Source: Candidatus Omnitrophota bacterium (GTDB lineage: Bacteria; Omnitrophota; Omnitrophia; JAHJGZ01; JAFGJY01). Taken from it: a stretch of 37,464 nt of DNA. This document shows, piece after piece, positions 1-9,689 of the stretch; within the stretch, counting starts at the first letter, position 1; every line of letters begins with the position of its first letter. The position numbers were made by a program, and so were the translations under genes. The notes beneath the pieces are model-generated. The model was not told where the DNA came from. It did no database searches and was given only the letters and a program-made list of their open reading frames with translations. The stretch is from positions 1-37,464 of the forward strand of contig JAFGJY010000006.1 in NCBI GenBank assembly GCA_016928875.1, in the 5' to 3' direction.

Positions 1-417
1 AAGAACGATGATTTAAAAGTAAATATAAATACGGCAAATGCCGAAATTATAGATATACTGCTTGCTGCGGCGGTTTCCGACGATTCAACGCGGGAGATGC
101 TTGGACAAGCGATCAATGATCATTTGACCACGACGGGTAAGGACGGTCGGAGCCGTTATTTCAGAAAAAGTCATTTAAGTGCATACGCCTTTCTCGATGA
201 GGTCGGACTTACACGTGATGTTAAAGTGGTTTCTTTGGCAGTTCAATTCTTGCGGAACATTACGGTGGATTCCCAATATTTTTCAGTTGTAAGCCAGATC
301 AATGGTAGCTACCACAAAGTATATGCTGTGCTTGGGCCGCAAGAAGCAAAGTCATCGAACAATGTATTGAGCAGTGATACAACAGATCTCGTGGTTTTAA
401 CGTGGCGAGAGATCTAA
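1..417 (+). CDS. gspK: Type II secretion minor pseudopilin GspK, C-terminal part (5' truncated by window)
   Basis: The reading frame is open from base 1 (KNDDLKVNINTANAEIIDILLAA...). The VNINTA helix-hairpin-helix-like motif is typical of T2SSK C-termini, and the gene is followed by gspL/gspM-like genes. Confidence 0.7.
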   Translation, partial: KNDDLKVNINTANAEIIDILLAAAVSDDSTREMLGQAINDHLTTTGKDGRSRYFRKSHLSAYAFLDEVGLTRDVKVVSLAVQFLRNITVDSQYFSVVSQINGSYHKVYAVLGPQEAKSSNNVLSSDTTDLVVLTWREI

Positions 418-439
418 TGGTATAAGGGGATAAAGCGCG

Positions 440-1897
440 ATGCTGAAGAAGGGTATCAAACAATATTTTGCGATCGAGATAAATGAGAACGCACCGCTCA
501 AGAACGAAGCCTCGATAAAGCTTTGGCGCGTTTCAGAACGTCCTACCCGGCGGGTCGAACTTCTCAAGTATAAGTTTTTTGCCCGGTTTTACGACCTTGT
601 CTTCAAAGAGTTCCTTAAAGAAGCCGAAGAAGAATTTGGCTTAAGCACTAAGACATGCGGTTTGGTGTTGCCGCGTTCGAGCTTCATCATGCGGCTCATG
701 GACATGCCCTATGGACGACGCAGTGAAATGCGCAAAATGGTATCATTGCAAGTGGGGCATATGTTGCCGTATGACTTTGAGGATATTATCTTTGATTTTT
801 ATGTGGCTGATAAAAAAGGAAAGGGGCAGGCGACAGTTGCGTTGTTCGTCATCACGAAACAGGTGATGACGAAGTTCACTGCACCGATGCGGGATCTTGG
901 GATAAAACCTGCTTTTGTGAGCCCATCGACCCCACTTATTGCTACAACGTATCTCTCACTTATTGATGATCCTGCCGCCGATGTTCATATTCTAGTCGAT
1001 GTTGATGCCGAGGTAGCAGAGCTCGTAGTACTCAAGGGGAATAATATTGTTCTTACTCGTAATATGAACTTTGTCCCGGGGCACACGGACGAATTTGTCA
1101 ATCAGATACTGGTCAGTCTCGAGAAGGAAGAGCTAGGCATTGCCGGGTGCAAAGTACAGTATATATTGTTCAATCAACACAAGATCTTTGATGCAGTGTC
1201 TGCACAATTTCGGGCTAAATTCCCGAATTCGGTCGTACAAATCATCAATTACAATAGCGCCCTTAATAAGATGAAGATCGTCAAACGTGCGTCCGGTCTG
1301 TCGGATGATATCAGCCTCACATTGGGGGTCGGGTTGGTGCTCGGCAAGCTCGTGGAAAGTGTTGACCTTTTGCCGGATGAGATCAGGCGGGAAAAAGTCC
1401 AGGAGTTGACGTTCCGGACATTGTGTGTTACCGCGCTGCTCTTGATCGTACTGTGCATTTTGCTTATAGCATATTTTGTGAGTGATTATACACTTAAAAC
1501 AAGGTTTAAAGACCAGATAACAGCGGCGGAAGATGCTATCGCAGCCAAGATCCGTGAAGCCAATGAAGTCGTTGACGGCATCATGGTGCTTAATGAAGTA
1601 CAGATCAAGAAGAGTTTACCGTTAGATGTCGTGAATGAATTGTATGAGATCGTGCCTGCGGGTATTTTCCTTACGTTCCTCGATTATGATGTGGAAGATG
1701 GGGTCAAAGTACGTGGTATGGCCAAACAATTATCCGAGGTCTCAGATCTTGTTCTGCAATTCCAGCGATCGCCGTATTTCCATGAAGTCCAGATGAAGTT
1801 CGCAAAAAAAAGAATTGAGAATGGTGAAGAATTTGTTGATTTTCAGATCGATTGCTTGTTGATCGTAGGAGATGAGAATGACGAAGCTATTGCTTGA
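440..1897 (+). CDS. GspL/PilM-like type II secretion or pilus assembly protein, with PilN-like C-terminal part
   Basis: 485 aa. Actin-like PilM/GspL cytoplasmic region, one TM segment (CVTALLLIVLCILLIAYFV), then a coiled periplasmic domain. Lies between gspK-like and gspM-like genes. Confidence 0.7.
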   Translation: MLKKGIKQYFAIEINENAPLKNEASIKLWRVSERPTRRVELLKYKFFARFYDLVFKEFLKEAEEEFGLSTKTCGLVLPRSSFIMRLMDMPYGRRSEMRKMVSLQVGHMLPYDFEDIIFDFYVADKKGKGQATVALFVITKQVMTKFTAPMRDLGIKPAFVSPSTPLIATTYLSLIDDPAADVHILVDVDAEVAELVVLKGNNIVLTRNMNFVPGHTDEFVNQILVSLEKEELGIAGCKVQYILFNQHKIFDAVSAQFRAKFPNSVVQIINYNSALNKMKIVKRASGLSDDISLTLGVGLVLGKLVESVDLLPDEIRREKVQELTFRTLCVTALLLIVLCILLIAYFVSDYTLKTRFKDQITAAEDAIAAKIREANEVVDGIMVLNEVQIKKSLPLDVVNELYEIVPAGIFLTFLDYDVEDGVKVRGMAKQLSEVSDLVLQFQRSPYFHEVQMKFAKKRIENGEEFVDFQIDCLLIVGDENDEAIA

Positions 1898-2408
1898 TAA
1901 AAAATATCGCCTTACACTTATTTTAGTAGCTATCATTTGTCTGCTTGTGCTTTACGTATTCGTTGTTTATCCGGTCTACGAACATTGGCAAGAGATCGAT
2001 CGCGAGGTTACTGTAAGTAAACAACGCTATCTTAAACATCGTGCATTGCTTGAACGTATCGATAAATATAATGTCATCTATGATAGGTTCAAGAATGAAT
2101 TGCAGGCGAGCGGTAATCAGGAAGAGATCGCTGCCTTGTTCATGAAAGATCTGGAAGGGTTCGCAGCCTCGACAGGGCTTACGATAATCGACATTAAGAT
2201 ATTGCCGAAACTCTATGAGAAAAATGCGATCAGGTTCTTGGTCGAGGCCCAGATGGAGGCCGAGATCTCGCCATTCATTGCTTTCTTGAAGGCCATGGCT
2301 GCGACCGATAAGTTGATCATTGCAGAACGTTTGACCGTTGAGCGCAAGGGCCCGAGCGAGCCAACACTTTCCATTCACGCCGTATTTTCAATGACCAAAA
2401 CCGTATAA
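1872..2408 (+). CDS. GspM/PilO-like type II secretion protein
   Basis: 178 aa with an N-terminal TM (LTLILVAIICLLVLYVFVVYPVY) and a PilO/GspM-like ferredoxin-like domain. Overlaps the end of the gspL-like gene. Confidence 0.65.
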   Translation: MRMTKLLLDKKYRLTLILVAIICLLVLYVFVVYPVYEHWQEIDREVTVSKQRYLKHRALLERIDKYNVIYDRFKNELQASGNQEEIAALFMKDLEGFAASTGLTIIDIKILPKLYEKNAIRFLVEAQMEAEISPFIAFLKAMAATDKLIIAERLTVERKGPSEPTLSIHAVFSMTKTV

Positions 2409-2423
2409 AAACTCCTTTAACGA

Positions 2424-3671
2424 TTGACATTCACCGTGAACTATAAGCAGGTATTAGCGTTTTTGAACGCGCGGCCGAATTTTGAGCGGTCGCAGAAATA
2501 TTCGTATAAAAGAGATCTCGATCTTGCTCGGGTGCGTAATGCTCTTACAGCACTGAACGATCCGCATTATTCATATCCCAGTATTGTTGTTGCAGGAACG
2601 AACGGCAAAGGTTCTGTCTGCGCCATGCTTTCGGCAGCATTATGTGCTCATGGATATCGGGTCGGTCTTTACACCTCGCCGCACATTATCGATATACGTG
2701 AACGAATACAGGTCAACGGTGTATGGATCAGCACAATCGCCTTCCGGCATATCGTTTCAAGAATTCGCCGAAAAGTACTCGCGAAAATTTTGCGTTCACT
2801 TACGTACTTTGAGTTGATGACTGTCATTATGTTTGTTTATTTCGCGCAAAAAAAAGTCGATATTGCAGTGCTTGAAGTCGGTATGGGAGGACGATTAGAC
2901 GCGACCAATGTTGTTAAGCCGCTTGTTTCGGTCATAACCGAAATAGGCTTTGATCACGAAGATAAGCTTGGACGTACCCTTTCAAAAATAGCGGGTGAGA
3001 AAGCCGGCATTATTAAAAAGCACGGGCTTGTTGTTTCCGCCCCGCAAAAGCCTGAAGCTGCAAAAGCGATCACAGCCTGCGCTCGTAAACAAGATGCACA
3101 CCTTTACATGCTTAAAAGGAATAACGCTAAGGTAAAAATGAGACTTTTAGGAGAGCATCAAAGGGAAAATTATTATGTTGCTTTGCATGCTTTACGATGC
3201 ATACGGCCTTTTTTGCCACACAGTTTGCAAGAGTCTGTTATCAAGCGCGCCATGACCTGTGTTACAATGCCCGGACGTTTGGAATTGATCGCTCGCCGGC
3301 CGGATGTTTTTTTAGACGGTGCGCATAATGCGGCGGCGCTCGATAAGTCCTTTAAGGCGCTTACAAAGACATTCCCCGGTAGGCGTCGTGTTATCGTTAT
3401 CGGGATAGCACGTGATAAGAACCTTAAGAGGATCGTAAAGGTCATTGAACGGCACCGGCTGAAAATGATCTTGACCCAAAGTTCGTCTGAACGTGCATTA
3501 TCTTTTCACGATTTCATATGTGCGGTTTCAGGAAGTTCTGCTATAATTGCTGGTTCAAAAGATGTTAGAGCGGCGATCGATCTGGCTCGCACCTCTGTCG
3601 GTGCCGGGGGGGTGGTCCATGTGTGCGGTTCATTTTACCTCATTGCTGACGTAAAGAAGATAAAGACATGA
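2424..3671 (+). CDS. folC: Bifunctional folylpolyglutamate synthase/dihydrofolate synthase
   Basis: Mur ligase-like P-loop VVAGTNGKGSVCAML, VLEVGMGGRLDATNVV, PGRLELI...FLDGAHNAAAL. The TTG start is uncertain. Confidence 0.93.
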   Translation: MTFTVNYKQVLAFLNARPNFERSQKYSYKRDLDLARVRNALTALNDPHYSYPSIVVAGTNGKGSVCAMLSAALCAHGYRVGLYTSPHIIDIRERIQVNGVWISTIAFRHIVSRIRRKVLAKILRSLTYFELMTVIMFVYFAQKKVDIAVLEVGMGGRLDATNVVKPLVSVITEIGFDHEDKLGRTLSKIAGEKAGIIKKHGLVVSAPQKPEAAKAITACARKQDAHLYMLKRNNAKVKMRLLGEHQRENYYVALHALRCIRPFLPHSLQESVIKRAMTCVTMPGRLELIARRPDVFLDGAHNAAALDKSFKALTKTFPGRRRVIVIGIARDKNLKRIVKVIERHRLKMILTQSSSERALSFHDFICAVSGSSAIIAGSKDVRAAIDLARTSVGAGGVVHVCGSFYLIADVKKIKT

Positions 3672-5062
3672 AAAAGACCGATCTGATCAATAAAGACACG
3701 ATCTGCGCGATCTCAACGCCTGTGGGGCAGGGGGCTATCCATATCGTGCGGCTTTCCGGAAAGAACACAAGGCAGATCGCCGGGAAGGTCTTTCGCTTTG
3801 CGAATAAAGAGCAAACATTCAGAACGATAGAACCACGTATCATGTATTATGGAAAGGTCTGCGCGGCGCGTGAAGTGGTCGATGAAGCGTGCTTGGTCTA
3901 TTTTAAAAGCCCACATACGTACACGAGTGAAGATCTGGTCGAAATCTATTTACACGGTAATTATATGATCGCGCATAAAGTCGTACAGCTTTTGGCCGAC
4001 CGTGGAGCGCGCCTTGCCGAGAAAGGTGAGTTCACAAAGAGGGCTTTTCTTAACGGGCGGATCGACCTTTCTCAGGCTGAAGCCGTTAATGATCTTATTA
4101 CTGCAAAGACCGAGTTTGGTGTAAAGGTCGCGATCGACAAATTGCAGGGACGATTGTCACGCGAGATGCATGAGTTAAGGCAAAAGATCGTTGCTATACT
4201 TTCCGAGATAGAAGCATTTGTTGACTTTCCTGATGAAGATATCGAAGTCCATTCTCGCACAGAAATAGGTGATGCCATACATGATGTACTTAAGGTGATT
4301 GATGCTTTACGTTCGAGTTATGAACACGGTGCGATCTTACGCGACGGGATACGGACGGTGATCGTTGGCAAGCCCAACGTCGGAAAATCGTCCCTCTTAA
4401 ATACACTCATTAAACGTGATCGGGCGTTGGTCTCTGAGATACCGGGTACAACGAGAGATGCGCTTGAAGAACTGATCGATATTAATGGCATACTTTTCCG
4501 GATCATCGATACGCCCGGCATGCGCCGCGGAAAAGACAAGCTTGAGACCCTGAGCATTGAGCGATCCCGCGTTTATTTTGCGGAAGGGCAGCTTTTTATC
4601 ATGGTATTAGATGGCTCTTGTCCACTTACGAACGGAGATACCAAGATCTTTAAACAGATAGCAGATAAACAAGTGATCTTTGTGATAAACAAGAGCGATC
4701 TGCCGGCTAAGATCACGGATTATGACATTAAGCAGTGGGGCAAACGTTCCACTATAATAACTGTTTCCACCCGGACACGGGCCGGCATTCCAGCTCTTGA
4801 AAAGAAGTTGGTTTCCTGTATGTGGCGCGGCCAGATCGATCACGATGATTTTATGATCACAAGTGAACGCCAATTCGATATATTGACCAAAATGCAAAAA
4901 AGTTTACGCCATGCCGTGGATGCTTTTCAAACACGTGCTTCACTTGAGTTTTTGGCGTTTGACCTGCGCGAGGCCCTTGATCATTTGGCAGCGATCGTAG
5001 GGGAAGTGTGCGGTGATGACATTTTGGATGTTGTGTTCTCGAAATTTTGTATCGGGAAATAA
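3668..5062 (+). CDS. mnmE: tRNA modification GTPase MnmE (TrmE)
   Basis: DTICAISTPVGQGAIHIVRLSG N-terminus, GTPase GKPNVGKSSLLNTL / PGTTRD / DTPGMR, NKSD, and the C-terminal FCIGK motif. Confidence 0.97.
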   Translation: MKKTDLINKDTICAISTPVGQGAIHIVRLSGKNTRQIAGKVFRFANKEQTFRTIEPRIMYYGKVCAAREVVDEACLVYFKSPHTYTSEDLVEIYLHGNYMIAHKVVQLLADRGARLAEKGEFTKRAFLNGRIDLSQAEAVNDLITAKTEFGVKVAIDKLQGRLSREMHELRQKIVAILSEIEAFVDFPDEDIEVHSRTEIGDAIHDVLKVIDALRSSYEHGAILRDGIRTVIVGKPNVGKSSLLNTLIKRDRALVSEIPGTTRDALEELIDINGILFRIIDTPGMRRGKDKLETLSIERSRVYFAEGQLFIMVLDGSCPLTNGDTKIFKQIADKQVIFVINKSDLPAKITDYDIKQWGKRSTIITVSTRTRAGIPALEKKLVSCMWRGQIDHDDFMITSERQFDILTKMQKSLRHAVDAFQTRASLEFLAFDLREALDHLAAIVGEVCGDDILDVVFSKFCIGK

Positions 5063-5079
5063 CGCTGGCGGGTATAACG

Positions 5080-5931
5080 TTACAGGAGAAAAAAGTTCTT
5101 CACGACGATCTTCTTTATTGAATTGTGCCATTCACGGTTTAATTCCTCAAGATCATCTGACCATACCATATAAAATGCCTTTTTGGGGTCTTGCTTCTTA
5201 TACAACAATTCAAGATATTGCTTGAATTGTTCTTTCCTTTGATCGCTTCCTGTTTCCTTAAAAAAGTGCACGAGGCTCCACGAGAGCGCGTATTGTTCCT
5301 TAGTGAGATTGTGCCGATCAGGCCAATCATAGTCTACGATATCAGAAATGTCCGGGATGGTATTGTTCCTATCCATAGTGGATAAAGTGCTGGCCCAGTC
5401 GGTCTTTGACGGTGATACCAATAGTTTGCTGAACCAGGTGGTCCTTGTTTTCTCGAAATATTCAGCCAGGCCTTCATTGAGCCATTGCGGCGGGCGGATG
5501 ATACGTTCTTGCAGATACGCGTGAAAGCCTTCATGATATAGTGTGCGTACTGTCGATTCCATGCCTTGATACAGCAGAGCAAGTTCACCCAGCTCGAAAC
5601 GATAGAATCCGCTTTCGCTGTGCGTCATACTCTTCTGTCTTTGATAATCCTGAAATTCCGCGCTATTGTCGAAGATCGTGATCTTAAAGCGGCGATTCAT
5701 TTTTGATTCAAAAGGTAAGAGTTCTTCGTAATAAGGGAAGATGAGCGTGAATTTATCAGCAAGCTTTTCAGCGGTATTGCTCGGCATATTAGTTCGCAGG
5801 ACCCAGTCCTTATTTATTTCAATGACCGTTGCAAAGGGGTCTGGTTGCTCTATACAACTGCTGAGAAGAAAAGCAGTTATGATATAACATATAGAAAGAG
5901 GGATTGTGTAGGAGTACGCTGATTTCTTCAT
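5080..5931 (-). CDS. Putative gluzincin-type (HExxH) metallopeptidase-like lipoprotein
   Basis: Likely starts at the internal Met (MKKSAYSYT...). Lipobox-like LLSSC. Contains HEGFH (HExxH) followed by WLNEGLAEYFE, the gluzincin pattern. The ORF track extends the start to 5997. Confidence 0.6.
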   Translation of the reverse strand: MKKSAYSYTIPLSICYIITAFLLSSCIEQPDPFATVIEINKDWVLRTNMPSNTAEKLADKFTLIFPYYEELLPFESKMNRRFKITIFDNSAEFQDYQRQKSMTHSESGFYRFELGELALLYQGMESTVRTLYHEGFHAYLQERIIRPPQWLNEGLAEYFEKTRTTWFSKLLVSPSKTDWASTLSTMDRNNTIPDISDIVDYDWPDRHNLTKEQYALSWSLVHFFKETGSDQRKEQFKQYLELLYKKQDPKKAFYMVWSDDLEELNREWHNSIKKIVVKNFFLL

Positions 5932-5996
5932 GTGCATACTATAATCGATATTTTCGAATGCGTCAATAGGTGTATAATAATATAGAGGAGTGAACA

Positions 5997-6734
5997 ATGC
6001 GCTTGATCTACATTGGTTCTTTTATTGTAACGTTGGTAATTATAGGCATATGGTGCAGTGCATTTGCGTTTGATCCTGAACTAGAGCGAGAAAAAATGGT
6101 ACGCGAACAGATCGATCATCGTGGAGCGCCATTGACGAGGACCAAGGTACGTAATGAGCGCGTATTGGAAGCTATGCGTGCTGTTCCGCGGCATGAATTT
6201 ATACCGACAGCGTGGCGTTTCATGGCGTATTGGGACCGTCCGGTCCCGATCGGATACGAACAAACGATCTCGCAGCCGTACATCGTGGCTTTCATGACCG
6301 AGAGCATTGACCCGCAATCTGATGATAAAGTTTTGGAAATAGGAACGGGGTCGGGATATCAGGCAGCGGTGCTTGCATTATTGGTTAAAGAAGTGTATAC
6401 GATCGAGATCGTTGAGCCATTGGGTCGCAGCGCTGAAAAGGTGTTAAAAAAACTTGGCTATGACAATATCAAGGTCAGAATAGGCGACGGATATTTTGGC
6501 TGGGAAGAACATGCGCCTTTTGATGCGATTATCGTGACCGCAGCTGCGCCGGAATTGCCCAAATCGTTGCTTAAACAACTACGCGTTGGAGGAAAGTTAT
6601 GCATCCCTGTGGGTGAAGAACACGCCATACAGGATCTTATGATCGTGACCAAAAATGAAGATGGGAGCTTTTCGAAAAATATTGTGATGCCAGTACGTTT
6701 CGTTCCGCTTACAGGGGAGCACCCAGAGCGTTAA
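5997..6734 (+). CDS. pcm: Protein-L-isoaspartate O-methyltransferase family protein with N-terminal signal-like segment
   Basis: REQIDHRG...VRNERVLEAMRAVPRHEFIP...QTISQPYIVAFMTE...VLEIGTGSGYQAAVLA. Hydrophobic N-terminus LIYIGSFIVTLVIIGIWCSAFA. Confidence 0.9.
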   Translation: MRLIYIGSFIVTLVIIGIWCSAFAFDPELEREKMVREQIDHRGAPLTRTKVRNERVLEAMRAVPRHEFIPTAWRFMAYWDRPVPIGYEQTISQPYIVAFMTESIDPQSDDKVLEIGTGSGYQAAVLALLVKEVYTIEIVEPLGRSAEKVLKKLGYDNIKVRIGDGYFGWEEHAPFDAIIVTAAAPELPKSLLKQLRVGGKLCIPVGEEHAIQDLMIVTKNEDGSFSKNIVMPVRFVPLTGEHPER

Positions 6735-7645
6735 TCAGCGGGACGGTCTTTATCAATAAAGGTTTGAATTCGTGTGGGAATGAATTTCTTATCGGGGATG
6801 TCGATCTGTCCGTGGGCATCATAATGTTTTGAGTCTAATAACGTACCATTTTTTATGTAGCCTTCAGATTCAACGCGGCCATCTGAGTAATAGGTTTTGA
6901 ATTGTCCGTTAAGGATGCCGTCTTTATAATTGATGAGCGTTTTGATAACGCCATTATCGAAATATTCTTTTACCTCTCCATTTAAGATACCTTTGTCATA
7001 TGAATAGGTACTAAAAATAAAGCCGTTAGGATAATAGGCGGTGGCATTTCCATGTGGTTTACCGTCATTGTAAATCACTTTGCCTTTGATCGTGCCATCC
7101 TCATAATAAGTTTTACCGATGCCTTCGCCGAATGGATTTCCTTCTTTGTAGGTAAAGATGGTCTTGACCTTGCCATTGCGATAATATTCCTTGCGCATAC
7201 CATGTAATCTGCCATCCGAATAATTTTCTTCAAGCATGAGAGAGCCGTCGTTAAAAAATTCTTTACTTATGCCATGTTTTTTACCTTGTGCGTAATTGAT
7301 AATAGCACTGGTGGCCCCATCGGGGTAATAATACGTTACCGGTCCGTGCGGGAGACTATTTTGATATGTCCACAGGCAGAGGACCTGGCCTCTTTCATCA
7401 TATTCGTTGATCATACCGTCCGGGATAGTGCCTTTGGTTTTGAGCACATGATCATTCGCACTAAATTTTTGCGATGCGATCTCAACGCCGTTGTTGTAGA
7501 ACGTGGCGGTGCGCGTAGTGTTATCAGTAGTTCTGGTCACGATCGCATAGGCGTGCGTGGTGGTGATGATAAGGAGACTTACATAGACAAGGAACGATTT
7601 CAGAGAAGAAGGATATGAGATATTATAGTGAGCGTTTGAGGCCAT
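6731..7645 (-). CDS. MORN/YwqK-type repeat protein, secreted
   Basis: Signal peptide-like N-terminus, then several ~24-aa repeats of the form Y-x-NGxxKxxxxYKDGxxNGxxKxYY, typical of YwqK/MORN-variant repeats. Confidence 0.8.
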   Translation of the reverse strand: MASNAHYNISYPSSLKSFLVYVSLLIITTTHAYAIVTRTTDNTTRTATFYNNGVEIASQKFSANDHVLKTKGTIPDGMINEYDERGQVLCLWTYQNSLPHGPVTYYYPDGATSAIINYAQGKKHGISKEFFNDGSLMLEENYSDGRLHGMRKEYYRNGKVKTIFTYKEGNPFGEGIGKTYYEDGTIKGKVIYNDGKPHGNATAYYPNGFIFSTYSYDKGILNGEVKEYFDNGVIKTLINYKDGILNGQFKTYYSDGRVESEGYIKNGTLLDSKHYDAHGQIDIPDKKFIPTRIQTFIDKDRPAD

Positions 7646-7806
7646 ATTCTTTCAGTTATTGTATCTCGTTGTTAATGAGTTAGTTACTAATAAATTCGCG
7701 AAATCCTCTCATGTGTTGCTGCATTCTACAACATCAAGAAGCTGTCGTGAAGTATATTTTTTTATGAATTTTGATCCATTTATACTAGACTATAGTTGCT
7801 TTTTAT

Positions 7807-7835
7807 TTGACAATTAAAATGCCCTATGGTAGTAT
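7807..7835 (+). promoter_or_regulatory. Sigma70-type promoter upstream of gatC
   Basis: TTGACA (7807-7812), 17-bp spacer, TAGTAT (7830-7835), about 44 bp before the gatC start. Confidence 0.6.
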
Positions 7836-7878
7836 TCGAAGTTCCTATAGCAATTAACATATTGGGAGATAATGAGTT

Positions 7879-8175
7879 ATGAAATTCGACATTGAAGCGT
7901 TGGCGCAGCTTGCCCGCATTGAGCTTGGACACAAAGAAAAAGAACGGTTAAGCGGAGATCTGGTCAATATCCTGAAATATGTTGAACAGATCGATGAACT
8001 TAAGACCGATGCGATCGAGCCGACAAGTCATGTGCTTGCGATCGAAAACGTTTTTCGTGAGGACGAGATCCGCGAAGATAGTGTTTCTGCCAGAAAAGTT
8101 CTCGATGTCCTACCGGATTCTTCCAAAGACGGTTCCTTTTTTAGGGTGCCGAAAGTGATCGAGGGGATCGAGTGA
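7879..8175 (+). CDS. gatC: Asp-tRNA(Asn)/Glu-tRNA(Gln) amidotransferase subunit C
   Basis: 98 aa: IEALAQLARIELGHKEKERLSGDLVNILKYVEQIDELKTDAIEPTSHV. Directly precedes gatA/gatB. Confidence 0.95.
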   Translation: MKFDIEALAQLARIELGHKEKERLSGDLVNILKYVEQIDELKTDAIEPTSHVLAIENVFREDEIREDSVSARKVLDVLPDSSKDGSFFRVPKVIEGIE

Positions 8176-9689
8176 TGGAGCTATTCAAATATGGCATCAA
8201 ACAAGCCAGGGAATTCATACAGGCAAACAATGAGCATTTTCTCGCTTTGCAGCGTGCTTTGGTCGAACGGGCCGGCACGGTCGATAAAAAGGTCAATGCT
8301 TATGTTTCATTCTCCTCCTCAAAATTGCCGACGTCTTTAAATCAATTATCGGGTGGTCCATTGCATGGGGTTCCGGTCTCACTTAAAGACAATATGTGTA
8401 CTGACGGGTGGGAGACCACCTGTGCTTCGAATATACTGCAAGGATTTATCCCGCCCTATGACGCGACAGTTATATCAAAACTAAAAGATGCTGGCGCATA
8501 TATTTTTGCAAAATGTGACATGGATGAATTTGCGTTCGGTTCTTCGTGTGAAACATCGTGTTATAACGGACGGAACAATCGAAAGAAGAAGGCCAATGCG
8601 AGCGCAACGCGTAATCCTTGGAATGTTGACTATATCCCCGGCGGTTCAAGTGGCGGTTCGGCTGCTTGCGTGGCGGCTGATGAAGCGGTCTGTTCTCTTG
8701 GTTCCGATACCGGCGGATCGATCCGCCAACCCGCGGCATTATGCGGCGTGGTCGGTTTGAAACCGACGTATGGCCGTGTTTCACGCTACGGCCTGGTGGC
8801 ATTTGGTTCAAGCCTTGATCAGATCGGGCCTTTTACAAAGACCGTGTATGATAATGCGTTGTTGCTGCAGGTCATTGCCGGACATGATCCCAAGGATTCA
8901 ACATCAGCGCATGAACCGGTGGATGATTATCTGGCAACGATCAATAAAGGCGTAAAAGATTTACGGATAGGAATCCCAAAAGAGTATTTTAGATTTAAAA
9001 TTCGTGAAGATATGCCAGAAAAAGAACTGATGGGGAATGAAGGGCTTGATTACGATGTTGAACTAAGAATTCGTGAAGCAATTAAAGTTTACCAAAATTT
9101 GGGTGCGAAGATTGTTGATATCTCACTGCCGCATACAAAATATGCGGTGGCTGTGTACTATATTATCGGTACTGCGGAAGCGAGTTCCAATCTCGCGCGA
9201 TTTGATGGTGTGCAATATGGTTTACGTGTATACGCGGACAATCTGCGTGAAATGTATTTTAAGACGCGCGATGAAGGCTTTGGGGATGAAGCGAAACGTC
9301 GGATCCTTTTAGGGACGTTCGTGCTGTCTTCGGGATATTACGACGCTTATTACAAGAAAGCACAAAAAGTACGCACCTTGATCAAGCAGGATTTTGACAA
9401 TGCTTTTCAGCAATGCGATGTGATATTGACGCCAACCTCTCCGACGCCGGCATTCAAGATTGGCGAGAAGCTTGATGATCCTATTTCAATGTACTTGTCA
9501 GATATTTTTACGATCTCGGCGAATTTAGCCGGAATACCGGCTTTATCGGTACCGTGCGGATTTTCAAAAAATGGATTGCCGATCGGCATGCAGCTTATGG
9601 GAAAATATTTTTCTGAGGCGACCTTATTTCAAGCAGCACATACATTCGAATCAGCAACAGACCACCACACAAAGAGGCCGGCGTTATGA
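8172..9689 (+). CDS. gatA: Asp-tRNA(Asn)/Glu-tRNA(Gln) amidotransferase subunit A
   Basis: Amidase signature GGSSGGSAACVAADEAVCSLGSDTGGSIRQPAALCGVVGLKPTYGRVSRYGLVAFGSSLDQIGP. ATGA overlap with gatC. Confidence 0.97.
   Translation: MMELFKYGIKQAREFIQANNEHFLALQRALVERAGTVDKKVNAYVSFSSSKLPTSLNQLSGGPLHGVPVSLKDNMCTDGWETTCASNILQGFIPPYDATVISKLKDAGAYIFAKCDMDEFAFGSSCETSCYNGRNNRKKKANASATRNPWNVDYIPGGSSGGSAACVAADEAVCSLGSDTGGSIRQPAALCGVVGLKPTYGRVSRYGLVAFGSSLDQIGPFTKTVYDNALLLQVIAGHDPKDSTSAHEPVDDYLATINKGVKDLRIGIPKEYFRFKIREDMPEKELMGNEGLDYDVELRIREAIKVYQNLGAKIVDISLPHTKYAVAVYYIIGTAEASSNLARFDGVQYGLRVYADNLREMYFKTRDEGFGDEAKRRILLGTFVLSSGYYDAYYKKAQKVRTLIKQDFDNAFQQCDVILTPTSPTPAFKIGEKLDDPISMYLSDIFTISANLAGIPALSVPCGFSKNGLPIGMQLMGKYFSEATLFQAAHTFESATDHHTKRPAL

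Noticed and set aside
6731-7645. YwqK-like repeat protein as part of a toxin-antitoxin system.
   Set aside because: It has a signal peptide, long MORN-like repeats and no toxin partner gene; the antitoxin label on this family is not supported here.
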